A DNA stretch of 64,000 bases, from NCBI GenBank assembly GCA_001804805.1, contig MHBH01000017.1, forward strand, positions 172,503 to 236,502, given 5' to 3'. The DNA is from Lentisphaerae bacterium GWF2_49_21 (GTDB taxonomy: Bacteria > Verrucomicrobiota > Lentisphaeria > Victivallales > GWF2-50-93). The position numbers and the translations under genes were made by a program. Of this stretch, positions 45,167 to 54,313 are shown in pieces. Position 1 is the stretch's first letter; every line of letters begins with the position of its first letter. Below the pieces are notes generated by a model that was not told the origin of the DNA, searched no databases, and saw only the letters and a list, made by a program, of their open reading frames with translations.

Positions 45167-46609
45167 TTATTCTTCCGTGCTGTCGCCGGACGTGTTCTCG
45201 TTCTCGCCAGGTTCGGCATATATATTGAGCGCTAGCTTCTTGAAAGCGTTCAGCGAGAACTCTGCGGTCCCGAAATTTTCGCTCTTGCCGCTTATCTTCC
45301 CGTTGAGTATTTTCTGGATGTCTACTGTCATCGACTCGTCCGAATTGAAAAATGCCTTGATATCGTTCGTGTTCCTCTTTGCGACCTGTGAACCTTCGTT
45401 CGAGAAACGTATGTTCTTTGCGCGCTCGATCGGGACGTTCAACGCTGCAAACTCGGTTTCAAATGTTATCTGTCCGCTCTCTATCGACTTGAGCTTTCCG
45501 GTCACCTTGTCTTCATTGCTGAATACTATGTTGTCCTTCGTGCTCTCGTCGCTTTCAGCGGCGGCGTTCGGAATCCTGCCGTCCCATTTTGTTACGAGGA
45601 TGTTCTTGATCTTGAGGGCTCCGTATGAGCCGGAATTGTAGAAGGATATTATCCCGCCTTTTCCGCAGAAGTCGCCGCGGTTGTCGGTCGCCTGCTGCAC
45701 AACCGATCCGTTCACCATGATCGTGAAGGCTTTCAGCTTCTTGTTCACGAGTACTGTGAAATGCGCCGAATTCTTCTCCATGAGCCTGCGGCATTCGCCC
45801 TGTCCGATGGAGTCGTTCCCTTCATTCCTCGAATATCTCTGGAGGTATATGTAGTTGGATGAAATGTTCAATATGTAGGAATTCCCCTGGTGGCGGGCCA
45901 TCTGGTCCGCGTAAAGGAAGATATTGACATTTGAGTTCTGGCTGAAGATTATGTCGAACTCGATCTTGGCCATGTCCGGAAGCTTCACATCCCGTCCTGC
46001 AGAACAGTTCCCGGGTATGCTAAGTGTCTTGTTGGTGACCTCCACCTTGTTTTTGTCGCCGCCGCCGCGCTGGTTGTCAATCGTCCATTCCTTGATGTCG
46101 CTGGGCCCCTCGTAGATTCCTGAACTGACCGTGGAGGGGAGTATCTCCTTGAGCATCTTCCTGTTGATCTTCAGGTCTCCGGCATACCAGGTCTTGATGA
46201 GCAGGTTTTCATTGTCGAGTTTGACTATGGAACCTTTCAGGATGTCGCCGTTTGTAAGCCTGACGGTAGAAGTGCCTGCCGGCGCCGCCGGCTGTTTTCC
46301 GGACAGTGTTATCTCGCGGATGTTTGCGACCTTGAATTCTATTGGCTTCTCCGCGTCAGGATGCGTCCAAGTAAGCGTTTTGTCCGGAATAAATGATACA
46401 AGTCTGCCGGTAATGAAGTCCTTGCTGGAGAAACGTATTGTGTCAAGCCCGCCTTCTGCTCCTGAAGGATTGTCCACTGCGGCTGCCGCAGTGTTTTTTC
46501 CGGCATTGACTGCGACCGGCGGAGGCAGCGGGATCTGCGCCATCATTTCAGGAACCAGGACGGACAGCAGGAGAGCTGCGGACAATGCTTTCACACGACA
46601 GTTTTTCAT
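45167..46609 (-). CDS. Exported paralogue B, LamG/beta-sandwich-like protein
   Basis: The 480-aa protein (ATG 46609, six bases after GAGG) has a signal peptide (VKALSAALLLSVLVPEMMAQ). It contains two small SH3-like repeats of the type NGDILKGSIVKLDNENLLIKTW at about 110 and EDKVTGKLKSIESGQITFET at about 380, around a beta-sandwich of about 200 residues like a LamG or DUF1080 domain (KIEFDIIFSQNSNVNIFLY; FTVLVNKKLKAFTIMVNG). It is a tandem paralogue of the next gene upstream. It is last in the VWA operon and probably acts in the periplasm or outer surface. Confidence 0.7.
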   Translation of the reverse strand: MKNCRVKALSAALLLSVLVPEMMAQIPLPPPVAVNAGKNTAAAAVDNPSGAEGGLDTIRFSSKDFITGRLVSFIPDKTLTWTHPDAEKPIEFKVANIREITLSGKQPAAPAGTSTVRLTNGDILKGSIVKLDNENLLIKTWYAGDLKINRKMLKEILPSTVSSGIYEGPSDIKEWTIDNQRGGGDKNKVEVTNKTLSIPGNCSAGRDVKLPDMAKIEFDIIFSQNSNVNIFLYADQMARHQGNSYILNISSNYIYLQRYSRNEGNDSIGQGECRRLMEKNSAHFTVLVNKKLKAFTIMVNGSVVQQATDNRGDFCGKGGIISFYNSGSYGALKIKNILVTKWDGRIPNAAAESDESTKDNIVFSNEDKVTGKLKSIESGQITFETEFAALNVPIERAKNIRFSNEGSQVAKRNTNDIKAFFNSDESMTVDIQKILNGKISGKSENFGTAEFSLNAFKKLALNIYAEPGENENTSGDSTEE

Positions 46610-46639
46610 AATACACCTCATCCCCTTTATTTGTAAGTT

Positions 46640-48103
46640 TTATTTGTTTTCATCCTTGACGGTCTCTTCGTCATAGATGTTGAAGGTTATTTTCTCGAAT
46701 GCGCCAAGATCGAGGGAGACTTCACCGAAGTTTTCACTCCTGCCCCTTATCTTCCCTCCGGTTATTTCAGATATGTTGATGGTGATGCAGTCTTCAGCGG
46801 AGAAATAAGCCCTGATATCGTTTGATTCCCTTTTTGCCTGCCTGCGGTTGGCGGAGCATGTTATTATGTTCGCGACCCGGTCAAGTGGAATTGTCAAAGG
46901 TGCGAATTCAGTTTCAAACTGGAGGTTTCCCTTCTCAAGCAGTTTCAATACTCCGGTTGTCTTGTCCTTGTTCGAAAAGAGGATGGTGTCCTTTTCAATG
47001 ACCTCGTCCGCAACGCCGGGAGCAGGCAGCTTGCCGTCCCATACGCCCACCCTTATGTTGCTTATTTCCACTGGGCGGGAATCGGAACTGTCAGTCAATA
47101 TGAAGCACATTCCTGATCCCTTGGGGAATTCCTTGTCCTGGTCGATGTATTTCAGGGCAGGCGTATCGTTGACATGGACATTGATCATTCCCGCTTTCCT
47201 GTTCGAGAATATCGTGACTTTCAACTTGGGGGATGAATTCAGCAGTTTTCTCAGTTTTCCGTTGTCGTCTCCGGAATCACCGGCAGACTGCCATTCGTTG
47301 TTCCTGGATCTTCCTGCGCTAAGTTCATATTTGGAGATGCTGACGCCGTATGCATTGAACCTGCGAATTTCTGATTCCAGTGAGCCATCCTTCATGTCTA
47401 TCTGCTTGTCTGTGTATAAAATAATTCCAGAGCCTTCATTGCTGACAGTCGTTTCATAGTCTATTCTGACCAAGTCTGGAAGCTTGATGTCCTTCTTCTC
47501 GGCATAGGCCTCATATCCGGAGAGGAGGAGCGTATTGTTCTTAAACTCGACCTTGCCTGCGTTTTCATCATCCCCATCATCCCTGTTCGGCTTTGAGACG
47601 CGCCATCCAGCAAGGTTGTCGGGCCCCCTGTAGATGAGCTGGGATGAACCTGAGTTGATCATCTCCCTTATCATCCTCCTGTCAATTTTCAAATCCCCGG
47701 CGTACCATGTCCTCAGGACGAGGATGTTGGAATCCAGGGACATTACCGAACCTTTCAAGGTGTCCCCGTTTGTAAGTGCGACTGCAAATGTCTGCTGTGC
47801 TTCCGATGTCTTCGGTTCAACAGGATCAAGGATTATCTCCTTGATGTTTTTCAGATTGAATGTGAATGGCTGCTTTGAGTCTTGATGCTGCCAGACTGCC
47901 TTTCCGTCTGAAGCCGCTATTGATGAAATTCCGCCATGAAGCAGATCGTTGTTCTTGAAGACTATGACTGATGATTTTCCGGAAGCTTTTGCGTCATCTG
48001 CGCTAATGGCGGTAAATGCGGCAAGAAGGAAGAAGGAGGCAAGGCAGATACCGAGATTTGAAATTTGTTTCTGATTTCTGATTTCGAGTTTCGAATTTAT
48101 CAT
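46640..48103 (-). CDS. Exported paralogue A, LamG/beta-sandwich-like protein
   Basis: This protein has the same architecture as the following gene; both share TNGDTLKGS...LVLRTWYAGDLKIDRRMIREM and the C-terminal FSNKDKTTGVLKLLEKG...FETEFAPLTIPLDR block. Signal peptide about 12-35 (LGICLASFFLLAAFTAISA). ATG 48103 is chosen; the ATG at 48118 lies inside the preceding gene. The first residues (INSKLEIRNQKQISN) are encoded by a GAAATCAGAAATC repeat tract, so the signal n-region is repeat-derived. Confidence 0.7.
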   Translation of the reverse strand: MINSKLEIRNQKQISNLGICLASFFLLAAFTAISADDAKASGKSSVIVFKNNDLLHGGISSIAASDGKAVWQHQDSKQPFTFNLKNIKEIILDPVEPKTSEAQQTFAVALTNGDTLKGSVMSLDSNILVLRTWYAGDLKIDRRMIREMINSGSSQLIYRGPDNLAGWRVSKPNRDDGDDENAGKVEFKNNTLLLSGYEAYAEKKDIKLPDLVRIDYETTVSNEGSGIILYTDKQIDMKDGSLESEIRRFNAYGVSISKYELSAGRSRNNEWQSAGDSGDDNGKLRKLLNSSPKLKVTIFSNRKAGMINVHVNDTPALKYIDQDKEFPKGSGMCFILTDSSDSRPVEISNIRVGVWDGKLPAPGVADEVIEKDTILFSNKDKTTGVLKLLEKGNLQFETEFAPLTIPLDRVANIITCSANRRQAKRESNDIRAYFSAEDCITINISEITGGKIRGRSENFGEVSLDLGAFEKITFNIYDEETVKDENK

Positions 48104-48107
48104 GGTT

Positions 48108-49112
48108 TTATCTCTCATATATTGGCAGATACCTGAAGTTGAGGGCCATCGAAAGAAGCGCGGCCGCTGTCGAGAACGCAGGCCCCTGCTGTCCGTTCCA
48201 TGAGCCGCTCTCCGTCTGCATTATTTTCAAGGACTTTATATTTACCTCATTCCACTGGTCCCAGGACTCCGTCCCAGTATGGAAGAAAGACTGTGATGCA
48301 TAATATAGTCCATAATGGTAATAATGTCCTCCTGATTCATTTGCGTTGTGGGATTGCAGGTAGCTCATCGCCCCCTTGAACGTGTTCGAATCTTTTTTCT
48401 TCGCAAGCGCGAAGACAAGAGCCCCTATCGCCGTCCTGGGATAGTTGGACGAATCCCTCCCGGTATACCCGAATCCGCCGTCCCCTCCCTGGCAGGTCTC
48501 GTAGAACTTCAATGCCTTCTTGACCACCTCATCCGGAATGGGGATCCCGGCGTTGGCTGATGCAAAAAGCGCGACGCTGATAGCACCGCTTACCGTTGTA
48601 TCCGCATCCTTGCTTTCAGGACCATAACGCCAGGCGCCGCGGGGATTCCGGTTCTGCGAACTGATTATAAGTTCCACGGCCTTCTTGAGGGCGGGCCCGA
48701 TCCTGTCGTCATTTACCACGCCGTAGGATTCGGCGAGTGCGAGAGTCGCAAAACCGTGGCTGTACATGGAATTGCCTATGTATCCGTTCTGTGAGTTCGT
48801 GGACTTGATGATCTTGTTTATTCCCCTTTTGATATTGCTGCTGTATGGGCCGTTGTTCGGATCATCCCCTTTTGCGAGCATCGCAACTATGCAGAGGCCT
48901 ACGACACCAGGATCATTCCCATACTGCCCCTGGAAGTCGCCCTCCTGGTTCTGTGTCTTCTGGAGGTAGACAAGACCCTTGGCATACATGTTCTCAAGTT
49001 CGGGAGGAATCGACTCCATGTTGCCTATGAAAAGCTTCTGTCCGTAAAGCGCCGGGGCGGATATCAGGTTTATAACTGATATTGCCATGATGAGCCAGAT
49101 TATATTCTTCAT
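48108..49112 (-). CDS. Exported prenyltransferase/squalene-cyclase-type alpha-barrel protein
   Basis: After a signal peptide (IIWLIMAISVINLISAPALYG) the protein consists of repeats of the prenyltransferase/squalene-oxidocyclase kind. Examples are GLVYLQKTQNQEGDFQGQYG, AVELIISSQNRNPRGAWRYG, CQGGDGGFGYTG and IMQTESGSWNGQQG. These build an (alpha/alpha)6 barrel, but no cyclase DxDD motif is visible, so catalysis is doubtful. Such proteins are frequent next to VWA/BatA genes in Planctomycetes and relatives. It ends 5 bp before the next gene's ATG. Confidence 0.82.
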   Translation of the reverse strand: MKNIIWLIMAISVINLISAPALYGQKLFIGNMESIPPELENMYAKGLVYLQKTQNQEGDFQGQYGNDPGVVGLCIVAMLAKGDDPNNGPYSSNIKRGINKIIKSTNSQNGYIGNSMYSHGFATLALAESYGVVNDDRIGPALKKAVELIISSQNRNPRGAWRYGPESKDADTTVSGAISVALFASANAGIPIPDEVVKKALKFYETCQGGDGGFGYTGRDSSNYPRTAIGALVFALAKKKDSNTFKGAMSYLQSHNANESGGHYYHYGLYYASQSFFHTGTESWDQWNEVNIKSLKIMQTESGSWNGQQGPAFSTAAALLSMALNFRYLPIYER

Positions 49113-49126
49113 AATAGTATCCGTTC

Positions 49127-49153
49127 ATAAATTTCCGCATGGCGGAAATTTAT
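49127..49153. terminator. AT-rich hairpin at the DUF4175 gene end
   Basis: ATAAATTTCCGC pairs perfectly with GCGGAAATTTAT around a 3-nt loop. It overlaps the stop codon of the minus-strand gene and lies 15 bp before the next start, so it may reduce expression of the distal operon genes. Confidence 0.65.
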
Positions 49154-52100
49154 TTCCTGTTCTTTTTATCAATCGAATTGACACGGTTGAAATATGTCTC
49201 GATCGCATCCTTGTATTCTTCTGGCAGGGCCTTTGTGCTTGCGCCAGCAGTCCTTTCAGGTTTTCCTTCCGGAAGATTTGGCTTGTATGTTTCCCCGCCG
49301 GACTTTGTATTTGCGGCATTGCTGCTGATGGAGCCCTTGAACCCGCCGGGCCTCATGCCTCCCTGTCCGCCCATCATCATCTGCATCAGCATGCTCATCA
49401 TTTCCGATCCTTCGCCGCTTCCTTCAGACATTTCCGAGGCGTTCTGCATCGAGGCCGCAAGCAGCTCTATGACCTCTGTCTCCGCTCCGATCGTCTGCTG
49501 GTCCGTCTGAGGCTTGAACAGCAATGCGCCTGCATCGGTCATGGCCTTTCCTGTCTGGTCCATGAGCTGGATGAGTTTCGGGAAATCCGCCGCCTTCTTC
49601 TTCAATCCGCCGAGATCGTTGCGCATGCCCATCTGCTTTTCCGAGAGTCCTACGGACTTCTCGCCGTAGTCCTTCATCTTCTCCCTGTTCTCATCCAGGT
49701 TCCTCGTCTGTTCCCTGAGCTCCTGTTCCTGCTGGAGAAGCCGCATCAGGCCTATGAGTATCTCGGGATCGATCTCCTTCATCTCCCCGCCGCCTTCTCC
49801 TCCTCCTCCCGCCTGCTTGTTGTCCTTCTTGCCGAGATCATCGGCCCACTTCTCGAGCTTCGCGGCTATCTCCTTGGTGCTGGATATCCCCTTGGCCGTC
49901 TGGTTCTTCGCAATGGTCTCGACTGTGTCCTCGAGCTTCTTCTGGATCTTCTCCTTCTCCATCTCGTCGGATACATCCTGATATTTCTTTATCCTGGTCC
50001 TGGAAAAGAATCCGAGCAGGTCGTCCTGGATGTTCTTCACGATCTTCCTGATCTGCTCCTGCTTCGACTTCTGATCGGTTATTTCATTCCTGATCTTTTC
50101 CGGAAGGGTGTTCTGGTCCATTCCCACCGAAGTCTTCATGATCTCAGCGAGCTTTGAGGAAATGGCCTTCTCGTTCTCGGCCTCCTTCTTCAGCCTGCTC
50201 ACGAAATTCTCCATGGTCAGGTTGTTCAATGATTCGTCCATCTTCTTCATCAGCTCCTTGAGCTTTTCAAGAAGCTCCTGCTGTTCCTTGACGGCCTTCT
50301 TCATCTGCTCGGAGCGCTTGCTTTCGCTCTGGGCGTTTTTCAGGGACTTCTCGACATTCTTCATGTCGTTCTTGGAGACCTGGTTGATGGTGTCGAGCAT
50401 CTTCGCCCATTCCTTTATGGTCTTTGCAGGGAATTCCTTGTTCTTGAGCGCCTCCTCAAGCATCTTCACGGCCTTCTCCGAAAGCTTCTCGAGATCCTCG
50501 GCGTTCATCTTTTCAGAGTTCTCCTGTTCGGATATCTTCTCCGAGGTCTCATCATTCTTCATCTCCTCCTCGGAGAGCTTGCTGATGTTCTTGTTCTTTT
50601 CAAGGTTCTCCTCCTCACGCCATACCAGATCCTCGATCTTCGCCATGATCGACTCAAGCTCCTCCTCGACCAGCTTTGCATGTTCCTGCAGGCTCAGGAT
50701 ATAAATCCTGTAGGGCTTGGAATAGATGGTCGTCCTGGACGGGAAATAATCCTTCGCGGTTGAACAGACAGTTACAAGAGTCTTCTCCTCTATCTTGAGA
50801 AGAGCAGGGCAGAACATGAATTCCGCCTCCAGCTTCTGCTTGTCGGCAGCTCCTTTCGCAAGCATCATGCTGGCCGTACCGTAAATCTTCGTCTCGATCT
50901 TCGGGTCGGATGAAGAATACGAAGCCCCAAGTTCGGCAACACCGTAGTCATCTTCAGCGGTGACCTGTATTATTATCGTCTCGTCCGCGAGCATCGCAGA
51001 ATACAGGGGAAGCTTTGGACATTCGGTGAAAGGCTCCTGATCCTTCTCGGGGACGACTGAATACTCGAACGGATGCAATGGGCGCATGCCGAGGGAATCC
51101 AGCCACGTCAGGACGTTTTTCTCCGAAGCCACAGCTTTCTGCTGCTCCGTGAAGAAGGAGCTTCCCTGTGTCCTGAGAGGATTTGTTTTTCCTGATGCAT
51201 CAACCAGCTCCGCTGATTTGATGTCACGGTCGATCTTCCCTTCGAAACTGTATTGGCTTCCTTCAAGTAGCTGGAAGGTCTTTCCTGAAAGTTTGACCTT
51301 CTCGTCCTTCCTGCCGGTGTATTCCGGCAGCTTCACGGCGGCTTCGAGGTTGAGGAGGACAGGACGATGCAGCGGGATTATCTTCACTGTCTTGCGGAAG
51401 TCGCCGGACCATATCTTCAGATCGACAGGTTTTGTCTGGCCTGATATCCTAAGCAGGGCGCTGTCCTTCGCCACGGTGACGGTCTTCGCAGGCTCCATCC
51501 CGCATCTGAACTTTATATTTTCGGGCCTGACCGTTGAAGAGCTGTCGAGTACGCATTTTATTTCGAATTCCTCACCGTGCGGGACATTCAGGCTCTGCGG
51601 GATGCCGTCGAACTTGACAAAGGTGTACCTTTCGACGGAAGACAGCGGATTGAGCCATCTTATCAGGGCGTTGCCGAAGGCGGGCCTGGTGAAGATCAGC
51701 ATGCAGACGACAACTGCGAGGATCGCAAACGACCAGACAGCGAAACGTCTGAGCCCCTTCCTGCTGATGGCTTCGCAGAAATCCATCGACTGCGATTTCT
51801 CCGCGATGTTCGTGATGGCGGCCGAACACAGTTCCTTCGAGACGTTCTCCGACAGATCCTTGTTCTCGGCAAGTTCGACGACCCCGAGCAGGCTGTCACC
51901 GAGTTTCCTGTGATGTTTCTGGACAAGCACTGACAACGTCTTGAAATCACGGCGTTTCATGAACACGTGATGTATCGTGTAGAATATAAGGTAGAGCAGG
52001 GGGACGAAGCCGCACAGGAAGAGTATGATCCTCAGTATGACCGGAGTGTCCCAGAGCCTGTCCGACAGATAAAGGAATGAGAATGCGCCCGCAACCATGC

Positions 52101-52203
52101 AGAACGCAGCAGCAGCGGCTGTCACGCTCTCGATGGCGCGCAGTTTCCGCTGGAATCCTCTGAGCTGTAAACTCAATGATTCTGGTAATTTTAGATTGTC
52201 CAT
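49150..52203 (-). CDS. DUF4175-type large membrane protein with coiled-coil domain
   Basis: The 1017-aa protein has N-terminal membrane helices (about 28-50 and 56-85) and a third at about 154-172. A periplasmic beta-rich part (about 185-500) includes immunoglobulin-like stretches. A long coiled coil (about 505-905), very rich in Glu, Lys and Met, is followed by a Gly/Met-rich stretch (MMSMLMQMMMGGQGGMRPGG) and a short tail. This matches the DUF4175 proteins of PVC bacteria, which sit beside VWA/BatA and MoxR genes. Its role is unknown, perhaps as a scaffold at the envelope. AGGAAAG precedes the ATG. Confidence 0.8.
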   Translation of the reverse strand: MDNLKLPESLSLQLRGFQRKLRAIESVTAAAAAFCMVAGAFSFLYLSDRLWDTPVILRIILFLCGFVPLLYLIFYTIHHVFMKRRDFKTLSVLVQKHHRKLGDSLLGVVELAENKDLSENVSKELCSAAITNIAEKSQSMDFCEAISRKGLRRFAVWSFAILAVVVCMLIFTRPAFGNALIRWLNPLSSVERYTFVKFDGIPQSLNVPHGEEFEIKCVLDSSSTVRPENIKFRCGMEPAKTVTVAKDSALLRISGQTKPVDLKIWSGDFRKTVKIIPLHRPVLLNLEAAVKLPEYTGRKDEKVKLSGKTFQLLEGSQYSFEGKIDRDIKSAELVDASGKTNPLRTQGSSFFTEQQKAVASEKNVLTWLDSLGMRPLHPFEYSVVPEKDQEPFTECPKLPLYSAMLADETIIIQVTAEDDYGVAELGASYSSSDPKIETKIYGTASMMLAKGAADKQKLEAEFMFCPALLKIEEKTLVTVCSTAKDYFPSRTTIYSKPYRIYILSLQEHAKLVEEELESIMAKIEDLVWREEENLEKNKNISKLSEEEMKNDETSEKISEQENSEKMNAEDLEKLSEKAVKMLEEALKNKEFPAKTIKEWAKMLDTINQVSKNDMKNVEKSLKNAQSESKRSEQMKKAVKEQQELLEKLKELMKKMDESLNNLTMENFVSRLKKEAENEKAISSKLAEIMKTSVGMDQNTLPEKIRNEITDQKSKQEQIRKIVKNIQDDLLGFFSRTRIKKYQDVSDEMEKEKIQKKLEDTVETIAKNQTAKGISSTKEIAAKLEKWADDLGKKDNKQAGGGGEGGGEMKEIDPEILIGLMRLLQQEQELREQTRNLDENREKMKDYGEKSVGLSEKQMGMRNDLGGLKKKAADFPKLIQLMDQTGKAMTDAGALLFKPQTDQQTIGAETEVIELLAASMQNASEMSEGSGEGSEMMSMLMQMMMGGQGGMRPGGFKGSISSNAANTKSGGETYKPNLPEGKPERTAGASTKALPEEYKDAIETYFNRVNSIDKKNRK

Positions 52204-52268
52204 TTCTTTCCTCGTAATATTCCTGTGCTGCTAAATCTTTTCCGCATGTCTTTGATTTGAATATCAAC

Positions 52269-52320
52269 GGAGCGCGGGTTTTCCAACCCGCGAGTTGGCG
52301 GACTGGAAAGTCCGCCCTCC
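52269..52320. repeat. Hairpin-pair element
   Basis: GCGCGGGTTTTCCAACCCGCG (52272-52292) and GGCGGACTGGAAAGTCCGCC (52297-52316) stand side by side within GGAG...CTCC arms, the same design as 31719-31775. Confidence 0.75.
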
Positions 52321-52468
52321 TTTATTTTGAACTTTCATTTCATTGAGAGACTATTACTAATTCCAGACATACCATATCAATACTTCTTTTCTCGAATTTT
52401 GCCAATTCAAACTCTATCAGCTGCCCGAGTTTAAAACATTATTCCTCGTCATCGCCACGATCCGGTTT

Positions 52469-53299
52469 CTATTTTATCTGCTTTTGTTTTTGCACAGGCG
52501 GAAGATAGTTCTCACCTGTAACGACGCTCTTGCCTGTTTTTGATTCAAGTTCCAAGCGGGCTTGCTTCGCGATTTTTCCGCCTTTTTTTCCGGCTTCGGC
52601 ATTCTCGGGTACCCCTGTGGCATCGACACTCTCAGCTATTTGCCGTGTTGAAAGTTCCGCAAGCGCCGTAAAAATCAGTTCTGCTTCGTTCATATGGTCA
52701 CGCAGATTCTGCGTTTTAAGGCCTTTGATATCCTTATGTTCTTTGACCGAAACACCGCTCCATTCCTGATGAATGATGTTTGTGAGAAGGGCATATTCGT
52801 CTTCTTTGGTTATTTCGTGGTCTTTCCAATAATCAGTGAGCTTGTTACGGGTTTCCTGTCCCATCATCCTCTGTTGAATCCATTTTTCGCTTCTGCCGTG
52901 CTTCTGCCAGAATTCTCGGGCACGATCAAGGGAACGGGCGGGATCGCTCATGTCCTGCAACCGTTCGTATCCAACCTTTGCCAGCCATCGCTTGAACGGT
53001 TCGGCTTTGGGCGACGGTATGGATTGAATAATCCGCAATATATGTTGAACAGATCCTCCAAGAGTTTTTCTTTTTTTGCCTGTTTCTGTCACCATTTCTA
53101 CCTGGGGACAGTTTGTCCCTATGTAGACGCCAAGTTCCACATCCCTTTTCCTGAGCTTTTTCAGGTAATCGGTCGGATTTACTGAAACGGTAAGCGCTTC
53201 TACGACATCAATAATAGAAAAATACCATGTCTCTGTATTTTCATCATAATGACGGCGGATCTTATGGTTTTCAAAAACGGCTAATGCGGTTTCATTCAT
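52469..53299 (-). CDS. Bro-N domain protein (phage antirepressor family)
   Basis: The N-terminal block KIRRHYDENTETWYFSIIDVV...NPTDYLKKLRKRD is the Bro-N fold found in phage antirepressors. Further conserved parts are RIIQSIPSPKAEPFKRWLAK, VGYERLQDMSDP, FKGL-like KDIKGLKTQNLRDHM and, at the end, KSVVTGENYLPP. Stand-alone copies of this 275-aa type are scattered in bacterial chromosomes and are likely mobile or phage-derived; a DNA-binding role is inferred. It is intercalated in the VWA/DUF4175 operon in the same orientation. Confidence 0.85.
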   Translation of the reverse strand: MNETALAVFENHKIRRHYDENTETWYFSIIDVVEALTVSVNPTDYLKKLRKRDVELGVYIGTNCPQVEMVTETGKKRKTLGGSVQHILRIIQSIPSPKAEPFKRWLAKVGYERLQDMSDPARSLDRAREFWQKHGRSEKWIQQRMMGQETRNKLTDYWKDHEITKEDEYALLTNIIHQEWSGVSVKEHKDIKGLKTQNLRDHMNEAELIFTALAELSTRQIAESVDATGVPENAEAGKKGGKIAKQARLELESKTGKSVVTGENYLPPVQKQKQIK

Positions 53300-53447
53300 C
53301 GTATCTTATATCCTTCCCTTGGTCTTCAGAATTTCAGTCGGTTACATTTTGTCACCGACTCATTTCCATCCTCAAATTCCAATACCCGATCCATAAATTG
53401 CTTTTTCAAGTCACCGTTATTCAATTGCGCTGGTGTCCCATGCGCCT

Positions 53448-54200
53448 TTACTGAAGCAACCATTTATTGTCTTTCTTAATGAAATAAAACTGATATATAC
53501 AGAGAGCGCCAAGCTTAGTTCCCATTTTACATAAATATTCACCGTTTTTCCTGAAGACTCTGGCGATTTTATTGTTATATCTGCTTGACTCCACGGACAA
53601 GTCGCTATTTCCTATTTCGAAAGAGGTTCTTTTCTCCTTTGAAAGGAATTCGCTGTATGCTGATAAAAACGCCTCCTTTGACGCATCGTTGGAAATATTA
53701 TTTGCTTTTGCATAGTTTTCGATGTATGGCTTCATCGTTGAATCAATTAAATCCTTGAATTCTCCATGCTCATATCCCCGGATTATCTTATTTGCAGCTT
53801 CCTTTACTGTCGCTTCTTCATCTCCAGAAATGGATTTGATTTCCTCACCGTCCTGCCATGCCCATCGTATTGATGGAAGCTTCAAGTCAAACTCAACAAC
53901 TGTCTTCTCGGATATTTCCTTGTTAAAGGAAAATATTAATTCATCATTGTCATCCCCCTTTTTCTCAATCGTCAGGTCAATTTTTGTTTTTAATGCGGGT
54001 TCAATGACAATGGAATTCTTGCCGTCAACCAAATATTCCTTGCAGAAGGATTTAGATTTTAAGACATTCTTGTCATAGAAAAAGCCATTTATATATATGG
54101 TTGGGTTTTGTTCCGATTTTACTTTGATCTGTATGGCGTCCTTACCGAGCAGGCAGCAGGAAAGAAAGACGAAGATAAATATTACATGTAAAATTTTCAT
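53448..54200 (-). CDS. Exported hypothetical protein
   Basis: The 250-aa protein has a signal peptide (ILHVIFIFVFLSCCLLGKD); the CC-L-L-G context is not a clean lipobox. The mature part has a beta-rich first half (IQIKVKSEQNPTIYINGFFYD...) and a second half with a helical segment and WLLQ ending, like NTF2-type domains. No family is recognised. AAGGTG precedes the ATG. It is much more AT-rich than the genes on either side and lies, with the Bro-N gene, between two operon genes that usually adjoin, so it may be an insertion. Confidence 0.6.
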   Translation of the reverse strand: MKILHVIFIFVFLSCCLLGKDAIQIKVKSEQNPTIYINGFFYDKNVLKSKSFCKEYLVDGKNSIVIEPALKTKIDLTIEKKGDDNDELIFSFNKEISEKTVVEFDLKLPSIRWAWQDGEEIKSISGDEEATVKEAANKIIRGYEHGEFKDLIDSTMKPYIENYAKANNISNDASKEAFLSAYSEFLSKEKRTSFEIGNSDLSVESSRYNNKIARVFRKNGEYLCKMGTKLGALCIYQFYFIKKDNKWLLQ

Positions 54201-54313
54201 CCAATCACCTTGTCAATTGATGCATTCCCGGCTGCAAATATCAGAGCAATTGCCGGCGAGACCTGTGCTGAGCAAAGTCGAAGTACGCCGGCGCTCCATT
54301 CTATTTTCCAGTA

